Counted from the first letter of the stretch, positions 36,708-49,868 are shown. The stretch is DNA of 64,000 nt from Microplitis mediator (GCF_029852145.1 NC_079969.1:5022001-5086000); one strand, 5' to 3'. Numbers and translations are program-made. Notes: generated by a model from the sequence alone, not told the origin.

Positions 36708-38640
36708 ACACTGAGAGAAAAATCCAGTAAATCTAACTATAAAATGACAGTTAAATAGCGCTTTAACTATTTTTTCGGAGTTACTACAACACCAATAGAT
36801 AGTTATTATAAATATCTCTAAGTAGTTATGTTAAATATTTTTTAGTTCAATTAACTATATAAATAATTAATGTAACTGATTTTTAAACTTGTATTCAATT
36901 AATAATTTTTAATTTTTTAAACTGAACTTAGGTAGGTAATTCATCTATAACTCTTTCATTAAAGCAAACAAAAATATTAAGTATCATTACTATGTTTTTT
37001 TTAGTTAATTCAATGAATATTTTTTAGTTAAATCCATTAAATAAATAATTTTTTTTCGCACAAATATACCATTCACATGGTTTTAATTATTAAGTAGAGA
37101 CTCTATAGAGTTTTGAGTAGAATTAATTTTTTTTTGAAAGTTCAAGTTAAATTTTAAAGATAAATTATTTATTGAACCATCAATAATAAATATTAATGTC
37201 TTGATGTAATATAGGATAAACTATAATACAATCCAAAAATGTAAGTATCACTTTGTCAAATGACAGAGTTGTACTGATGCCGAAATTGTTTTTAACTTTG
37301 GAATTTAACAGTTCTGAGATATATATCTTGCCAGGGACACTACACAGCGGCTGGGCGCGATCTCGTGGCGAGCATCGAACTACTCCCGCTACTGCTGTCT
37401 GGTACCGGTGACTTTCCTCTCCTCCATACATATGTTTTCTCTCAAGAAATTTTTCTCTTGGTTTAAGCAATTTTATTTAGATATTAACTCGTGTTTTGAA
37501 CATTTTAATTTTTTTATGATTATTTGCCTTAAACGCAAAATTTAAACATAAATTACACATATACACGCTTGACAGAGGAAAAATTTCTAATTCACACCGC
37601 TTCAATTTAATACAATACTTAGTGTAATTTTCACACCACAATTTTTACACAGACATTTACACTACACCGAGTCCAATAATATTTTACAGTGTAGACAAAC
37701 TAAAATTTGAAAGACGCATTTAGGTTTTTATAACGTACAAATGAAGAACCTTATTAGCTAAAGGAAAAACTTTTGTCAGCTATTAATATTGATCCTAAAT
37801 GGTTTTTAAAATTATCCGATATTTTTGCGAATTATAACTACATCAAAAAAAGTTAACTCGAATCAAGTAAAAATGTTCTTGATTCAAGAAAAATCTTCTG
37901 GCACCAAGTAAATAATTATCTTACAATTTTTATCTTGAATCAAAATTTTTTTTCTCAAGTCAACATATTTTTATGCTTAAATCGAAAATTTTTGTACGAC
38001 AGTTCAGTTTAAGTATTCCAATTTATCTTAAATAATTGATATAAATATGTATTTCTATTTTCAAAATATTTTTAACAACTAAAGTTTTCTAAAAAAATTA
38101 AGATGACAAGTTTTTTGGAAAAAAAAATTCTTTGAAAAATAATTTTTTTAGAAAAAAATAATCTTGCAAAAGAAATATGTTTGAGAAAAAGTTTTTGATA
38201 AAAACTTTTTGGCGATTTAAAAACATTTATTTACTCAATCATTAAGTTTTAAAAAAAAATTAAAAATCCATTTCCTGCCTACTCAATTTAACTCAATTAC
38301 AGTAACTTGAAAATTTTAGTTCCATTAACTAGATTTATATTTATAACAACTATTTTATTTTAACTTTAAATCAGCAGTTATAATAAAAACAATTTTTATT
38401 TACATACACTAAAAAAATTAAGTTATCGTTAATTTTAAAATTCATATACTATCAACTAAATTTTTTTAGTTAAAACAACAATTTTCGGAGACTGAAAAAT
38501 TTTAGTTGCTTCAATTAATTTTTTTTTAGTTTGAGCAACTACTGAATAGTTAGCCTTACTAACGCATTAGTACCAGTAACTAATTTTAAATAGTTGAAGT
38601 CTTTTTAGTTAAAATGACTATCGACTTTTCTCTCAGTGTA
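36708..38640. mobile_element. 1.9-kb element with CACTGAGAGAAAA ends
   Basis: TACACTGAGAGAAAAATCCA on the left and TCGACTTTTCTCTCAGTGTA on the right are inverted. Subterminal regions on both sides repeat AGTTAAA and TTTAACT words. A GC-richer insert at about 37325-37440 (GGCTGGGCGCGATCTCGTGG) differs in composition from everything around it. The frame through it shows no recognisable protein. Confidence 0.55.
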
Positions 38641-39164
38641 ATATATATTCATATCTATACTGAAAAAAAAGCCGATATACGTTCGCGCTATCCCGGTGTT
38701 GAGGTTATCGTTATTTAAATAACACCGGTAGTAGTGTTGAAATTTTTTCCGGTGTTAAGCGGTTTTTAAAAAAAAGTTGTTTTGTTTTTTGAGTATCAGA
38801 AGTCGAACTGAATTTCAAATACAAAAAAAAAGTGTTTACTTTTTTAAAAAATTAATGGAACGATGGATTTATCAATTTATGGAGATATCAAAAAAATATT
38901 CGTCCACAATGACATCCCGCGAAAAAAGTTAGATCTGCTTAGATCAAATCTTATAAAATTTGATCAAGTCTGATCAAATTTTATGTATGAATAGGTATGA
39001 ACAGATCTGTTCAAATCAAAGTAGATCTAGGCCAACATAACTTTCTGCTTAAAAATCAGCCTGTCTAGATCTGAAAAGATCTAATTTGATCTGGGCAGAT
39101 ATAGACAAAATGCTAAACAATAAATCCGATATATTTGCGCACTTTTAGCCCTACGCATGACACC
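38641..39164. repeat. AACACCGG and GATCTGATCAAAT word repeats
   Basis: 38690-38770 repeats AACACCGGT words, as also seen at 44766-44880. 38930-39115 is an array of AGATCTGATCAAATTT-like words in both orientations. No gene is seen. Confidence 0.45.
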
Positions 39165-40045
39165 TGGGGCAAAATGGACCAGCCGAAAATCCTGAAAAAA
39201 TGATTCTTTCAAATTTTTATCGTTAAATTAAAAAAAATTTGCTATAATTCCACATTTTTAGCCTTACCCATAACACCTAGGGCAAAATGGACCAGCCGAA
39301 AATTTTGAAAAAATGATTCTTTTATATTTTTATCGTCAAATTAAAAAAAATATAATACATTAATCCATTTTTCGGCTGATTTGTTATAGCTGGGGCAAAT
39401 TTGGCCGCTAAAAATATTCGAAAATAATATTTTATTTTTTTATTGATAAAATATTTTAAATAATGCAAAATAATCTGCAATCTAAAAAATCAAAAAACAC
39501 GTTTTTTGGGTTCAAAATAATGACAAATAAGAAATACAGAATTGTTTTTTTTTTTATTAAATAGCAATTAGTAATTAAGCTAATCGAGGGGAAACGATTT
39601 ATTACACTTAAAAAAATTTTTCTTGAGTATTATAAAACCAAAAATAGTTGTCAAGAGCAAGAAATACATTCTTAATGATGAAAACAATTTAAAAAAAAAA
39701 AAAAAAAATATCATTTTTTGGAGGGAGGCCTCTCTGCCCCACAAAAAATTTTTTTTTTGCCTTCGTGTCCACCAATGATGTGAAATGTAATTTTTCTTTA
39801 TGTATATTACATATAAAAGATTCAAGTAATAAAATTTGATCAATTTTCAGAAATTTTTTTTTTCAACTTTTTTTAAGGGTACCCCGTTTTGCCCGCCAAA
39901 AATAAAAATTTTATTTTTTAACGGCAGCTTAAAATTTTGTCTATTTACCTCGAATATCACTAAAAACAAAAAGATTTAGCGTATTTTAGTCCTCGAAAAC
40001 TTAGTATTTCCTTAGGTACCCCTTTTTGCCCCCCCCCCTCCCCTA
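39165..40045. mobile_element. GGGGCAAAATGGACC repeat element
   Basis: CACCTGGGGCAAAATGGACCA occurs twice about 115 bp apart. Variants (GGTACCCCGTTTTGCCC, GTACCCCTTTTTGCCCC) lead to the end CCTCCCCTAA. The left boundary is unclear. It belongs to the GGGGCAA family. Confidence 0.5.
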
Positions 40046-40881
40046 ATAAATAAAAATTCTAAGGCGCAGTTATAATAATTAATATATATATTAATTATTA
40101 ATGAAATTATTAATGATGATTGATAATAATTAATTGCGTTATAAAACGCATCGATAACCTTGACTTGTCGTCTGGACTTTTTTTTGCATTTCCGATTCTT
40201 ATATTAATTTATTTAATCTGATAATCATATACTGATTTGAATTGTTTTTTTTTAAGATTTACTGCGTATGCTGATGATGAAACGACGTCATTTTTGAAAA
40301 AAATTAAGCATTAATAATTAAGAGCCTACAATTAACTCAATAGATAATGAACTGATTACCATTACTTCCATATACATTTAATAAGAATACATAACTTATC
40401 GGTCATCGACATGAAGATCGGTGTAAATTTTTTTTTTGACTAGAAAATTGACATAATTTTATTCGATTATTTCAAGGTAACACTGTCGTAAATTCCCACT
40501 AATCATAGAATATTATCACTTTTATAAGTTTTATTTTATTTTTTTTTTTTAGCGGAATTGATTATCGATATTTCATCATAAAATTATCTCTAACGATAGA
40601 TAGGATTGTGATTTTTTTTTTTTCAAAGATTAGAAGAAACGTTATTGTAAAAGTATAACTTGAATATTTTTTTTTTTTTCGATAAAAAATTATTTGGATA
40701 AAAATCGTACAAATAAAATTACGTGTATCAATTATCTATTTGCTATTTTTGAAATATTAAATAAAGAATTTTTAGATACCATTGAACTGTATTTTTATCG
40801 CTGCGAAATTATAATTGGGCTTATCGAGAAAAAATTTATCGTAACAATAAAATTGTATTCATTTTTGCATATAAAAAATTA

Positions 40882-41302
40882 TAGGGGGAAAGGGGGCAAA
40901 GCAGGCCCCTCAAAATTTTCTATACGCTAATAAATTCGGACGGATAATAAGCTTATCGTAATTTCTTTTATAATGAGGGCTAAAATGGACCATCAAAACT
41001 GTTCATTAAATATTATTTACTAAGAAAGTTAAAGATTATAAAATAACGTTTTAAAGTTATATCGCAGCAGACTATTAAAATGACTTTTATATTATTAAAA
41101 TACAATTGTTTTGTAGTTATTTGCAAATATCACACGTGTAAAGAATAAAAAATATCAAATCCAAAATTTTTTGGAGGGCCCACTTTGCCCCTAATTTTCG
41201 ATTTTTTAATTTTAATGGACGCAGCATAATGAAGTGAAAATTAGTATCAAGGGTCTGAAAAGAAGTTTTCCTTAAGGGGCCCACTCTGCCCCCTCTACTC
41301 TA
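40882..41302. mobile_element. TAGGGGGAAAGGGGGCAAAG foldback
   Basis: It starts TAGGGGGAAAGGGGGCAAAG and ends GGGGCCCACTCTGCCCCC then TCTACTCTA. Internal GGGCCCACTTTGCCCCTAAT is very close to sequence in the 22068-22579 element. Confidence 0.6.
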
Positions 41303-42610
41303 TGTTGGGAATTTAGGTATGCTAATCGTGAATGAAACAAATCAATTTAGTAGACAAATGAAAATCATTTCTTTTTATTAAAATACGCGCTTTTTAACAA
41401 AGATGTCTAAGTTCAAAATATATATATATATATGAGTGCAAATAAAGAAAAATATATTGCCTTGCATTTACTTAGTTTTAGAACATGGGCCTCAATCTCT
41501 CGTCGACCCAAGTACCTAAGGTCATAAAATTTGATCCATACTAGCTTTCTTTTTCTCGAAAACATATTTTGAACTCAATTTAAATAATGTCTATACTACG
41601 ACTTAAATCGCTGTTCGAAATAATATTTCGAGCAGAATATTTATTGAAGAGAAATATTAAATAAAATATGTATCGGAATAAAGATTGATTTTTGTAGAGA
41701 GAATCCAACATTATATTTTTAAAAGTCCTGTATATAACAAATCAAGTTTTGTTTATGAAAACGAAAATTGCTTTTTTGTTATCATAATTATGGTTCTCAA
41801 TTTCTTTTGTATTCAGGTCTTCATAATTAAATCATATATTAACTAAAAGTAACAGTCACATGTTTCAAAATTGCAATTAGGCTTACGTACGATATTGTAA
41901 AAAAAAAAATGTAGTATTCTATATATATATATATATTTATGTTATTTATAAATACATAAATAAATAAAAGCGAATTTATTTAGTCTAGACAAATGGTTAT
42001 CAGGAAACTACTTACTGACTACGATAAGGAAATATTCATTTCGCTAAAAAAAAACATCGTATAAAAAGTAATACTCGACTTAGATAGACACGTCACGTTG
42101 CCAGTACGTAACACGTGAACTTCTAATAGGCTGATAGTAGTTGAACTTGTCAACGATTTCTTAACTGGTAATTACTCGACTAATTTCACGACCGCATACA
42201 ATATAAGTGACTAAATTACATTCTAGTTTATAGAGTTTAATAAATTGATTTAAATTAAATTTCGTTGTGGTTTGTAATTATTAATCTCGTGCCATTGTTA
42301 TATGTACGCAAGTTTTTTCCATATGATCGTATAGTAAAATTTATTATTGCCGATAGTAATAGTTACCGATTAGATAGTAAAATTGTTTTAATTTAGCCAT
42401 CTTCGATAGAATACGGAAAACAGAGACCTTGCAGCCGGGAAAGCGCAGTCGTTGTTCGTTCTGGTGTTAAGTATAATGCATTCTAAGAAAATCAATTAAA
42501 AATTACTTAATTTATTTTCTAACGAGAAAATGTGACTTTAGTTACCATCTCTGATAGGAAAAGTTAACATAAAAGAATGAGAATCTTTCAAATGTAAAGA
42601 TGGAAATAAT
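41303..42610. other. AT-rich, no gene recognised
   Basis: TATATA microsatellites occur near 41421 and 41922. A GC-richer patch at 42428-42470 (CAGCCGGGAAAGCGCAGTCG) stands out but has no ORF or clear RNA structure that I can see. Confidence 0.4.
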
Positions 42611-42950
42611 TACCCCCAGAAAAAAAATATATGTTAAAGTATGAAAAATATATAATTTTAGAATAAAAAAATATATCATAGTACATATAAAAAATACATG
42701 TATGAAAATATGAAAAAAATATATTAAATATATATTTTTATTATATTTGATTTTTTTATATCATACCGATATTTTTTTACAATTTTGTAGATATATGTTT
42801 TCATATTTTCATACAAGTATTTTTTATATATTCTAAGATGTATTTTTAATATATTTAAATTGCATTTAAAATATATACGAAAATCGGCCAAAAGTTAGCT
42901 ATTAAAAATATATTTTTTATACATATTTATATATTTTTTTCATGGGGGTA
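42611..42950. mobile_element. TTACCCCCA...TGGGGGTAA foldback of ATATAT words
   Basis: The ends TACCCCCAGAAAAAAAATAT and ATATTTTTTTCATGGGGGTA are inverted. The interior is ATATATTTTT words in both orientations. A related AT-rich block with ACCCATGAAAAAACAATAT near its left end fills 44896-45717. Confidence 0.6.
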
Positions 42951-43820
42951 AATTCAGTGGGTAGTCTCATTTAATCTGAGGTCGTCAATTTAAAATAAAA
43001 AAAAACAATTAAGAAAAGTAACAACTGTTTTCGGTTTATATATTTATATAATACATATACTCGTAAATACTTCGTTACGATAGAAGTAATTACCATTTTT
43101 TTTTCAAAATGCATGATGCGATATTTTAATTTTAGATAATAAAAATTAAATATTTAAAAATATTATCCTGTCTCATAAATATTATCACTAATACTTATTC
43201 AACAGTTAAGTGATAAATATATATATATTATAATAAATATTCAGCATAAATTAAAAAAATAAACTTATCATATTTTAAAAATAAATAAAATAAGAAAGTA
43301 CACAAATAAATGAACATTTAAATAAATATATTTTTAATTATTCTCAGACAATTTTTCTCTTACAATTATTTACTTACATCAGTTTATAATAATTAATTAT
43401 AGCAGGATTACATTGAATAAAATGTTAATAATAAATAATCAGTAACTTTAAAGGCAAATATAAATATTTAAATTAATGATTAAGATGACAACTAATACTG
43501 AATTGTTGACTAGTAGCTTAAAAAATAAATAGATACTAATCATGAAATGAAACATTAATTGAAATAATGATTCTAGACTTATTTTTCTACTATTTTTATA
43601 CTCATAAATAATCCATTGTCTGGTAATAATAAAGTGCGTGATATTTGCTGTTGAACGACGCAGCAACCCATCGTGGACTTAATTGAGGGTCAGTTGTCGT
43701 CATCCTCATCCTCATATCATCATTATATTATAGAGAACAGACCGAAGGCTATCCAATATTCACTTGGATGAATTTCGAAAAGATGTCAAGGTTTTTTCGT
43801 CTTCTTATTTACTTCGATTA
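42951..43820. other. AT-rich, no gene recognised
   Basis: No repeat family or coding signal is recognised. The right part should contain the end of the transcript of the small minus-strand ORF at 43928-44131, if that gene is real. Confidence 0.35.
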
Positions 43821-43826
43821 TTTATT
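43821..43826 (-). terminator. Possible poly(A) signal of the small Ser-rich gene
   Basis: AATAAA on the minus strand, about 100 nt after the stop codon at 43928. Confidence 0.35.
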
Positions 43827-43927
43827 TCAAGTTCACTTAATGATGATATTAGACGTAGGATGATATTATAAAATCAATATATGTGATTCCGTTCGTTTAT
43901 AAAACGAATTCGGGAAAATATATATGA

Positions 43928-44131
43928 TCATTTTCTTCCCCATTTGAAAATTCCTCGATTGTGGCTTGTAGAGTTTGATGAACCAAAAGAACTCGTACTA
44001 CTTTTTGAACTTCCACTTCCAGAACTCGATACACTTTCGGATCGCCTGATTGGTTTTTTCGATGGATCGAAAATACGATCCAATACTTGACGTATTGTGC
44101 TGTGTTTTCGATTGAACGGATTGGTATACAT
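43928..44131 (-). CDS. Small basic Ser-rich protein (67 aa), unrecognised
   Basis: Starts at ATG in the good context ATAAAAATG. It has three parts: a basic, probably helical N-terminus (NPFNRKHSTIRQVLDRIF), a Ser/Gly low-complexity middle (SVSSSGSGSSKSSTSS) and a basic aromatic end (NRGIFKWGRK). There is no signal peptide or membrane segment. Codon use is mixed and not A/T-saturated, unlike random ORFs nearby. ATCAGTAAAAC about 30 nt upstream could be an initiator, and AATAAA follows the stop by about 100 nt. No repeat covers it. I do not know the family; a small conserved insect protein or a chance ORF are both possible. Confidence 0.45.
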   Translation of the reverse strand: MYTNPFNRKHSTIRQVLDRIFDPSKKPIRRSESVSSSGSGSSKSSTSSFGSSNSTSHNRGIFKWGRK

Positions 44132-44177
44132 TTTTATTTGACTTCAATAAACTGTTTTACTGATCACAATATATATC

Positions 44178-46862
44178 ACTTTTCACTCGGAAAACTGTTT
44201 ATTAAGATACGATTATAAACTTCGTTTAAAGTAAGCAGTAGTTATGTTTACTCTACGAGATCTAGGTCTCGAATGATGACCACTGCGGTATGAAGTCGTT
44301 TAAAAAGCCTGCGAACTTGTGGTATTTATCTTCGGTAAGGTTCGGTACCCATCGTATTCACGTGTTGTGTACCTCTTCCACCTCTGTGAAATGATTACCA
44401 TAAATATGTATGTATGTGAGTATATGTATACATATTTGTTTATATTTTTATTTTCAATACGTCATTTTATAAATTATAAACATTTAAAAACTCGCAGGAT
44501 CAATCTAATTGCGTAATAGATCACGTGGTTTTATCAATTATTGCTGTAGATGGTCAAAAACAATGAAAAAAAAATTTATATGCTGACAGCGGACTTTTCT
44601 ACTGAATGATAAAAACAATTCTCATTTGAGTTCATTGTCAATGTCAGCGACGTCAGAAGCAATTGTCATTTAAATAAATTGCATTTGAGACAAGTAACTT
44701 TAAGAGGAAGAAAAACTAAAGCGATTACCTTGAACTAAATTAGTGTTAATTTATTATGTTCTTTTGTACTTTAAAAAGAGCGGTGTTCAAATGAAATAAC
44801 ACCGGTGTCGGCGGTGTTAAAATACCGGTGTTAAATAGGTGTAAAAAATTTTTTAACACCGGTAGAGAACATTTACTCTGAAAATTTTAGCACCTACCCA
44901 TGAAAAAACAATATATGGTTAAAATATATAAAATCATATATGTTTGCAACAAAAAAATATATGATATATTATATTGTATATTATAAAAAATCATGTAAAG
45001 ATTTTGGCCGATTTAATATAAAATTATATACAGTAGAAAATATATGTATTCCATATATGTAACTTATATGTTTTTTATATTAAGCTATATATACATTTAC
45101 ATTTACCTTATAATATATTGTATTGATATATTTCCTTTTATATTAAAAAATTATAAAATTTTTATATGAAATGAAATATATGGTAGCATATGATTTATAT
45201 TATACATGACACCATATATTTTGTTTGTTATATTTAAGCATATATTTTATTCGGTGTATGTATATGTATATGGGTATATATATTCGCATCAAATTAACTA
45301 ATTTTGAAAATTTTAACTGCAATTTAAAGAATATATTAAAATTTAGATCTAATTTAATTGGGGTTGGTCATACGAATAAGAAAATTTTTTTTCCATACAC
45401 AATATAAATATATGTTTTTATATATGACCAGAATATATTTTTCGTATATGATAGAAATATATATTTTTATGTATGATAAAAATATAGTTTTCGTATGTGA
45501 CAAGAATATATATTTTCATATATGATAAAAATATATTTTTTGTATATGATTGACATATATATTTTATATTTGCTAAACATATACGGACTCGTATATGATG
45601 GATATTATATTTTTTAATATAAAAAAAAATATATCAGAAAATATAGTTAAATCGGCTACATATATTTTCTGATATTTATCATATATTTTGACATATATGT
45701 TATTTTCATGCGGCTACACCGCCTGGACTTACCCCGCTTTTTTTTCAGTATATTAATATTTTAAGTTTCTATTAAATTTTTGAATAATAAGAATTATGAC
45801 GTCTTTCAAGTGGTTTTTAAGTATCATTTCTTGAAAATAAAATAAAATATGTTTTTTAATTATTTTGTTTAGTATCCGATTATACAATTTTGTCGTAAAA
45901 ATTATATATATGGAAGATTTAAAAAAATGAAGTACTGTTAAATGTCGCTGACCTTGGAATGGATGAACTTGAAAAAGGTGAAAGCTAATGAGTATTTTCA
46001 TAGCGTAAATACTTGAAAATAAATTAGATGTACTGTAGTGTTTTATATGGTTTTGTACAAAAAATATGAACACCATCGGTATGGGTTTCCCCTAATTTTT
46101 TATACTATGCTTATTATACCTATGACGTCAATGCGTAAACAAGCATTGGAATTTTATCATTTGCATGTCATCGTCCGAAGTTTGGACTTTCCACGTGCTA
46201 ATGAATGACTTCTGTTGACAGTAAAAAAAACTCATGGAAAAATTTTTATGGTTTCATTATTATGCCGTTTATTAATGATATTTATTTGAATACACGTTTA
46301 CTACTTTTTAAAATAAATTATAAAAATATTGACAACGGGACAATTTTTTATTACGACGATTCATGCAAAGATTTAATATTTCGATGTGAACGTCTTTTTT
46401 TTCTCATATAAATGACCTTGATTAATGCAGGTACGTAATGCTGGTAAGTTCAAAGGTGAATTAAATAGTAATAAATAATTATTTCTTGGATGTCCCCGAA
46501 ACCCAAGGATATTTTCCATGGAAATAGTAATTTGAAAGTATTTTTAAATTTAAAAAATTAATTATTTTCTTTTTGTTTCAGCTGTCATACTTTCGACAAA
46601 TTGTTGGTAAATGGTATTTCTGAATAAATTTTCAGCTTTTACTATTCACAAAGAAAGAGAGTTTCGTCCTCACAACGAAAGACGAGATAACGAAAAATTT
46701 ATTTATAGTGGCGGACGTAATAAGCTTACGGTAACAAATGGGGTTGTTATAATTACAAATAAACTTATGTCGTAGTTGAGTAGTCGATTGGTTACGAAAA
46801 CACATGATATTCATTACGTTGTACAACAATATCATATTACTTCAGAGCAGGCAAGTAATTCC
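44178..46862. repeat. AACACCGG words, ATATAT foldback, otherwise featureless
   Basis: 44766-44880 holds AACACCGGTGTCGGCGGTGT-type words. 44896-45717 is an ATATAT-word foldback with ends CACCTACCCATGAAAAAA and CATGCGGCTAC. Open frames at 46205-46411 and 46632-46835 have AT-driven composition and no family resemblance. Confidence 0.4.
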
Positions 46863-47410
46863 GGCGATTTAGTCGTAAGAAAAAAATATTGAAATTGGAA
46901 TTACACGGCAACAACTGCTTAGGTGCTTTAACTACGACTCCCTGAAGAAGAAAAATGATAAGAACAATTAAGGGAAGCCGTGGAGTCTTAGCCAGAGAGT
47001 TATAGGCCTCGAAAATGGGCGAAAACAGGCTAAGTTGCCGATTTCAGGGACATAATCTTAGGAAAAAATATCAAAATATGAAGGTATAGGGCGATAACTG
47101 CACAGGTGCGTCGAGGACGTCCCCCTGCAATAGAAAAATGATAATAGCAATTAATGGAAGCCATGGAGTCTTAGCCGGAAAGCTATCGGCCTCGAAAATG
47201 GGCGAAAACAGGCCAAATTGACGATTTCAGCGACAAAATCTTAGGAAAAAATATCAAAATATGAAGCTATAGGGCGATAACTGCTCAGGTGCGTCAAGGA
47301 CGACCCCCTGCGATAGAAAAATTATATTAGCAATTATGGAAAGCGATAGATTCTCTGTCAAAAGAATTGTTGCCGTTGACAATGGGGACAAGTCCTAATT
47401 TGTTACCCTA
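46863..47410. repeat. 183-bp tandem satellite, three copies
   Basis: The motif TTAGGAAAAAATATCAAAAT recurs at about 47058 and 47241, a period of 183, with a more diverged first copy near 46873. Each copy contains GGGCGATAACTGCTCAGGTG and CCTCGAAAATGGGCGAAAAC. The last copy decays after about 47330. Confidence 0.7.
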
Positions 47411-48779
47411 AGCAATTTTAGCTTACGACTACAAAAATTTCATTAAAGCTATGAGTTGTTAATTTACAAATAAATTTTTTTACTGTAACACAATTCGCAG
47501 TTACAGTTCATTGCTAGGTGCAGTAATCAATTCGCTAGAGTTACAAGAACATCGTTATCATATCGAATTGTTCGTTATCTGTATATGAAGACAGAAATTT
47601 GTTACCGTAAGTTTTTTTATCTTCCGGTTACAAAAAGTTTCTTTCCGTGTTTTATATGGAGATTAAAAAAATTCTATTTAAATAAAGGAGACGATACAGA
47701 TTTTTTTTTACATTACGTGTGCAATTTAAATAATAATTATATCGACAATATCTGTGGAATTTTTCCGCATTCTATTTTTGACAAATCGTAATAAACTCAA
47801 AAATTCAGGTTATGCTATTTATAAAGAAAACGGACGTGACTGGTATGAAAAAAATTATACGTATGTATCAACATACACGTACATGAAGAGAGTCCTCTTT
47901 GGTAAATAACGTGACGATCGAGGTAACTGTAGGTCAAACCACAATTCATTAATCTAATGTCGAAAAAAGTTAAATATTATCGAAAAAACTATGAAACGTC
48001 TGAAACTGTTGACCATGTGGACTAACCCCAAACTTCCCGCTGTTTTCAAACTCGGAAAACATCAATACTTTGATTAATTGGAACTTTGATGATTGTTTTA
48101 AAAAATTATTTATGAAAAATTATCTTATTTTTATATTCAGTCGATATTTTATTCTGTCTTTAAATAGCATTTATGTTGGAGTATTATATATCTGGTAACA
48201 GAAATAGACGTTAGGTCCAAAAAATATATATCGTGTTTTCGTACAATAAACCAGTTTGAGTTGGATTTTACAACCTTAGGTACTTGAGTCGGTCAAAGGA
48301 CGTCATTGACGTCATGAGGCTTAAGTGCTTTATAATTTTAAGGCAGTTTCGTTTACTTCAGGATTCAACTAGAAGTATTAAGTAAAAGAAGAGAGGTTGT
48401 TAAACCTACTGTTGAATAGCTTTAGAAAATAACTGGCCCATTAATAGGTCTACTATAAAAATCTCTACCTTTCGACAACCGAACCATAACCAGATCTACC
48501 ATAAGCAACTATACTAGTTTCAAAAACTACCCGCGAAAATCTCAACCAATCAACAATTCTATCATTTAAAAACTCTATCAAATTACAACCCTCCCAGTAA
48601 CGAACTCAACCGTAACAATCTCTACCACAATATTGGTTACCTATAAAAATGTTTACCATTAGCATCTCTACCATTTTTCAAGCCTACCGAATAAAAATAC
48701 CACCATATAGTAAACACTACCAGAAAAGTAAGACAGTGGTCTTTATCATATGCTATGTCCCATATAACAATCTTTTTCA
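47411..48779. repeat. Intergenic with TCTACCAT words
   Basis: 47999-48070 (ACCCCAAACTTCCCGCTGTTT) matches a segment at 58556-58612 inside the first globin gene. 48400-48720 is built from short words such as CTCTACCAT and AACTCTACC. The frame 47585-47791 has no recognisable features. Confidence 0.35.
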
Positions 48780-49230
48780 ATTCTTGAGCAAATCTGCTCT
48801 CAAGATCGATAGTTGCTAGTGTCTTTTTCTACGTATGTCTTGATGCAGACACTTATGACTAGATTTAAATTGCAAGCCTTACGCAATAAATTCGTGATAG
48901 ATTATAAATCAATTCTGGAGGAAGACTATTGTTGAAAATAGTTGCACATGGCTTGCTCAAAAACTGCTCAAGGCTCGAAATTTACCTTGAGCCTGATCAG
49001 ATCTTGAGCGAACCATGCGTAAGTATCTACTGTAAATTACTGGTGCAAGAAATGCTTCAGACACTGTTTCATTGCACGTGTTCAAGATATCTTGAATATT
49101 CTTGCATACGATACCATGAGCAAGACATACACGAATCTTGACATAGGTTTCTTGATACGCGATCTTGCATAATAACGTAGAAAAAGACACTAGCAGCTAG
49201 GGGTCTTGCTCAAGATACTTACTCTAGAAT
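48780..49230. mobile_element. Foldback of CTTGAGCAAG words
   Basis: ATAGTTGCTAGTGTCTTTTT (about 48809) pairs with AAAAAGACACTAGCAGCTAG (about 49182). The interior repeats TTGCTCAAG and CTTGAGCA words. The overlapping opposite-strand frames inside it (48929-49190) come from this structure. Confidence 0.55.
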
Positions 49231-49258
49231 CTTGCTCAAACACGTGTTACTAGGGGTA

Positions 49259-49868
49259 CAGTAGAATCTCCCTAATGTGACTCCCCGTAATGTTACACTG
49301 TCTCTAAATTTAACAAGATTCTCTGCCTAATGTTAACAATCCTGTCTCCCATTACGTTTTTTCGCGCAACCAATAAAAAAAAACCTAAGTGGCAGGTAAT
49401 TCAAATCTTCCTATTTGCACCTATACGATTAAATCCTAACCTAAAAATGCCTTTTTTTCGTACATCACGCATTTTGACTGCGCAGACCTGCGCACATAAG
49501 ACACGAGTATTAGTATGGTGGGGACGGCAGGATTTGTTAACATTACGGAGATTTTACAGTCGACTCTGTCTAAAGGTTCCACATCGGGACAGGACCATTG
49601 CCTAAAGGTTCCCTCCCCACCATCAGCACTTCCCCTACAATACATTCCCCTCGAGCGCCGAGACGCACGCTAAAACGAACACATTGCGCAGTAAACATAA
49701 CCTCAAAAAAACGTGCATTTAAAGTTAGCGCTTGAAAACTGAATTGTGATTCGTCACTCAAGAAAGCGGGTGGGGGAATATCCGGGAACCTTTACGCAAT
49801 GTATCCTGGAACCTATAGACAGCGGGAACCTTTAAGCAGAGAACCTTTAGACAGAGTCGACTGTACTG
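49259..49868. mobile_element. pogo-like MITE with CAGTAGAATCTCC ends, split by another MITE
   Basis: The left end CAGTAGAATCTCCCTAATGT follows TA. The matching right end is GGAGATTTTA|CTG, cut three bases before its tip by the element at 49557-49863. Rejoining across that insertion restores GGAGATTTTACTG, which pairs with the left end. CAGT tips and TA targets suggest the pogo/Tigger branch of Tc1/mariner. Confidence 0.65.
49557..49863. mobile_element. MITE with CAGTCGACTCTGTC ends and TA duplication
   Basis: CAGTCGACTCTGTCTAAAGG and CTTTAGACAGAGTCGACTG are near-perfect inverted ends. TA is present at 49555-49556 and 49864-49865. GGAACCTTTA words recur near the right end. It is inserted in the right end of the element at 49259-49868. 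Confidence 0.75.

Noticed and set aside
46205..47791. ORFs of 67-68 aa around the satellite
   Set aside because: Composition is dominated by Phe, Ile, Asn, Lys and Tyr as expected from AT-rich random sequence; no domain or splice context.
48929..49761. Several opposite-strand ORFs
   Set aside because: They lie wholly within foldback elements and show no family features.
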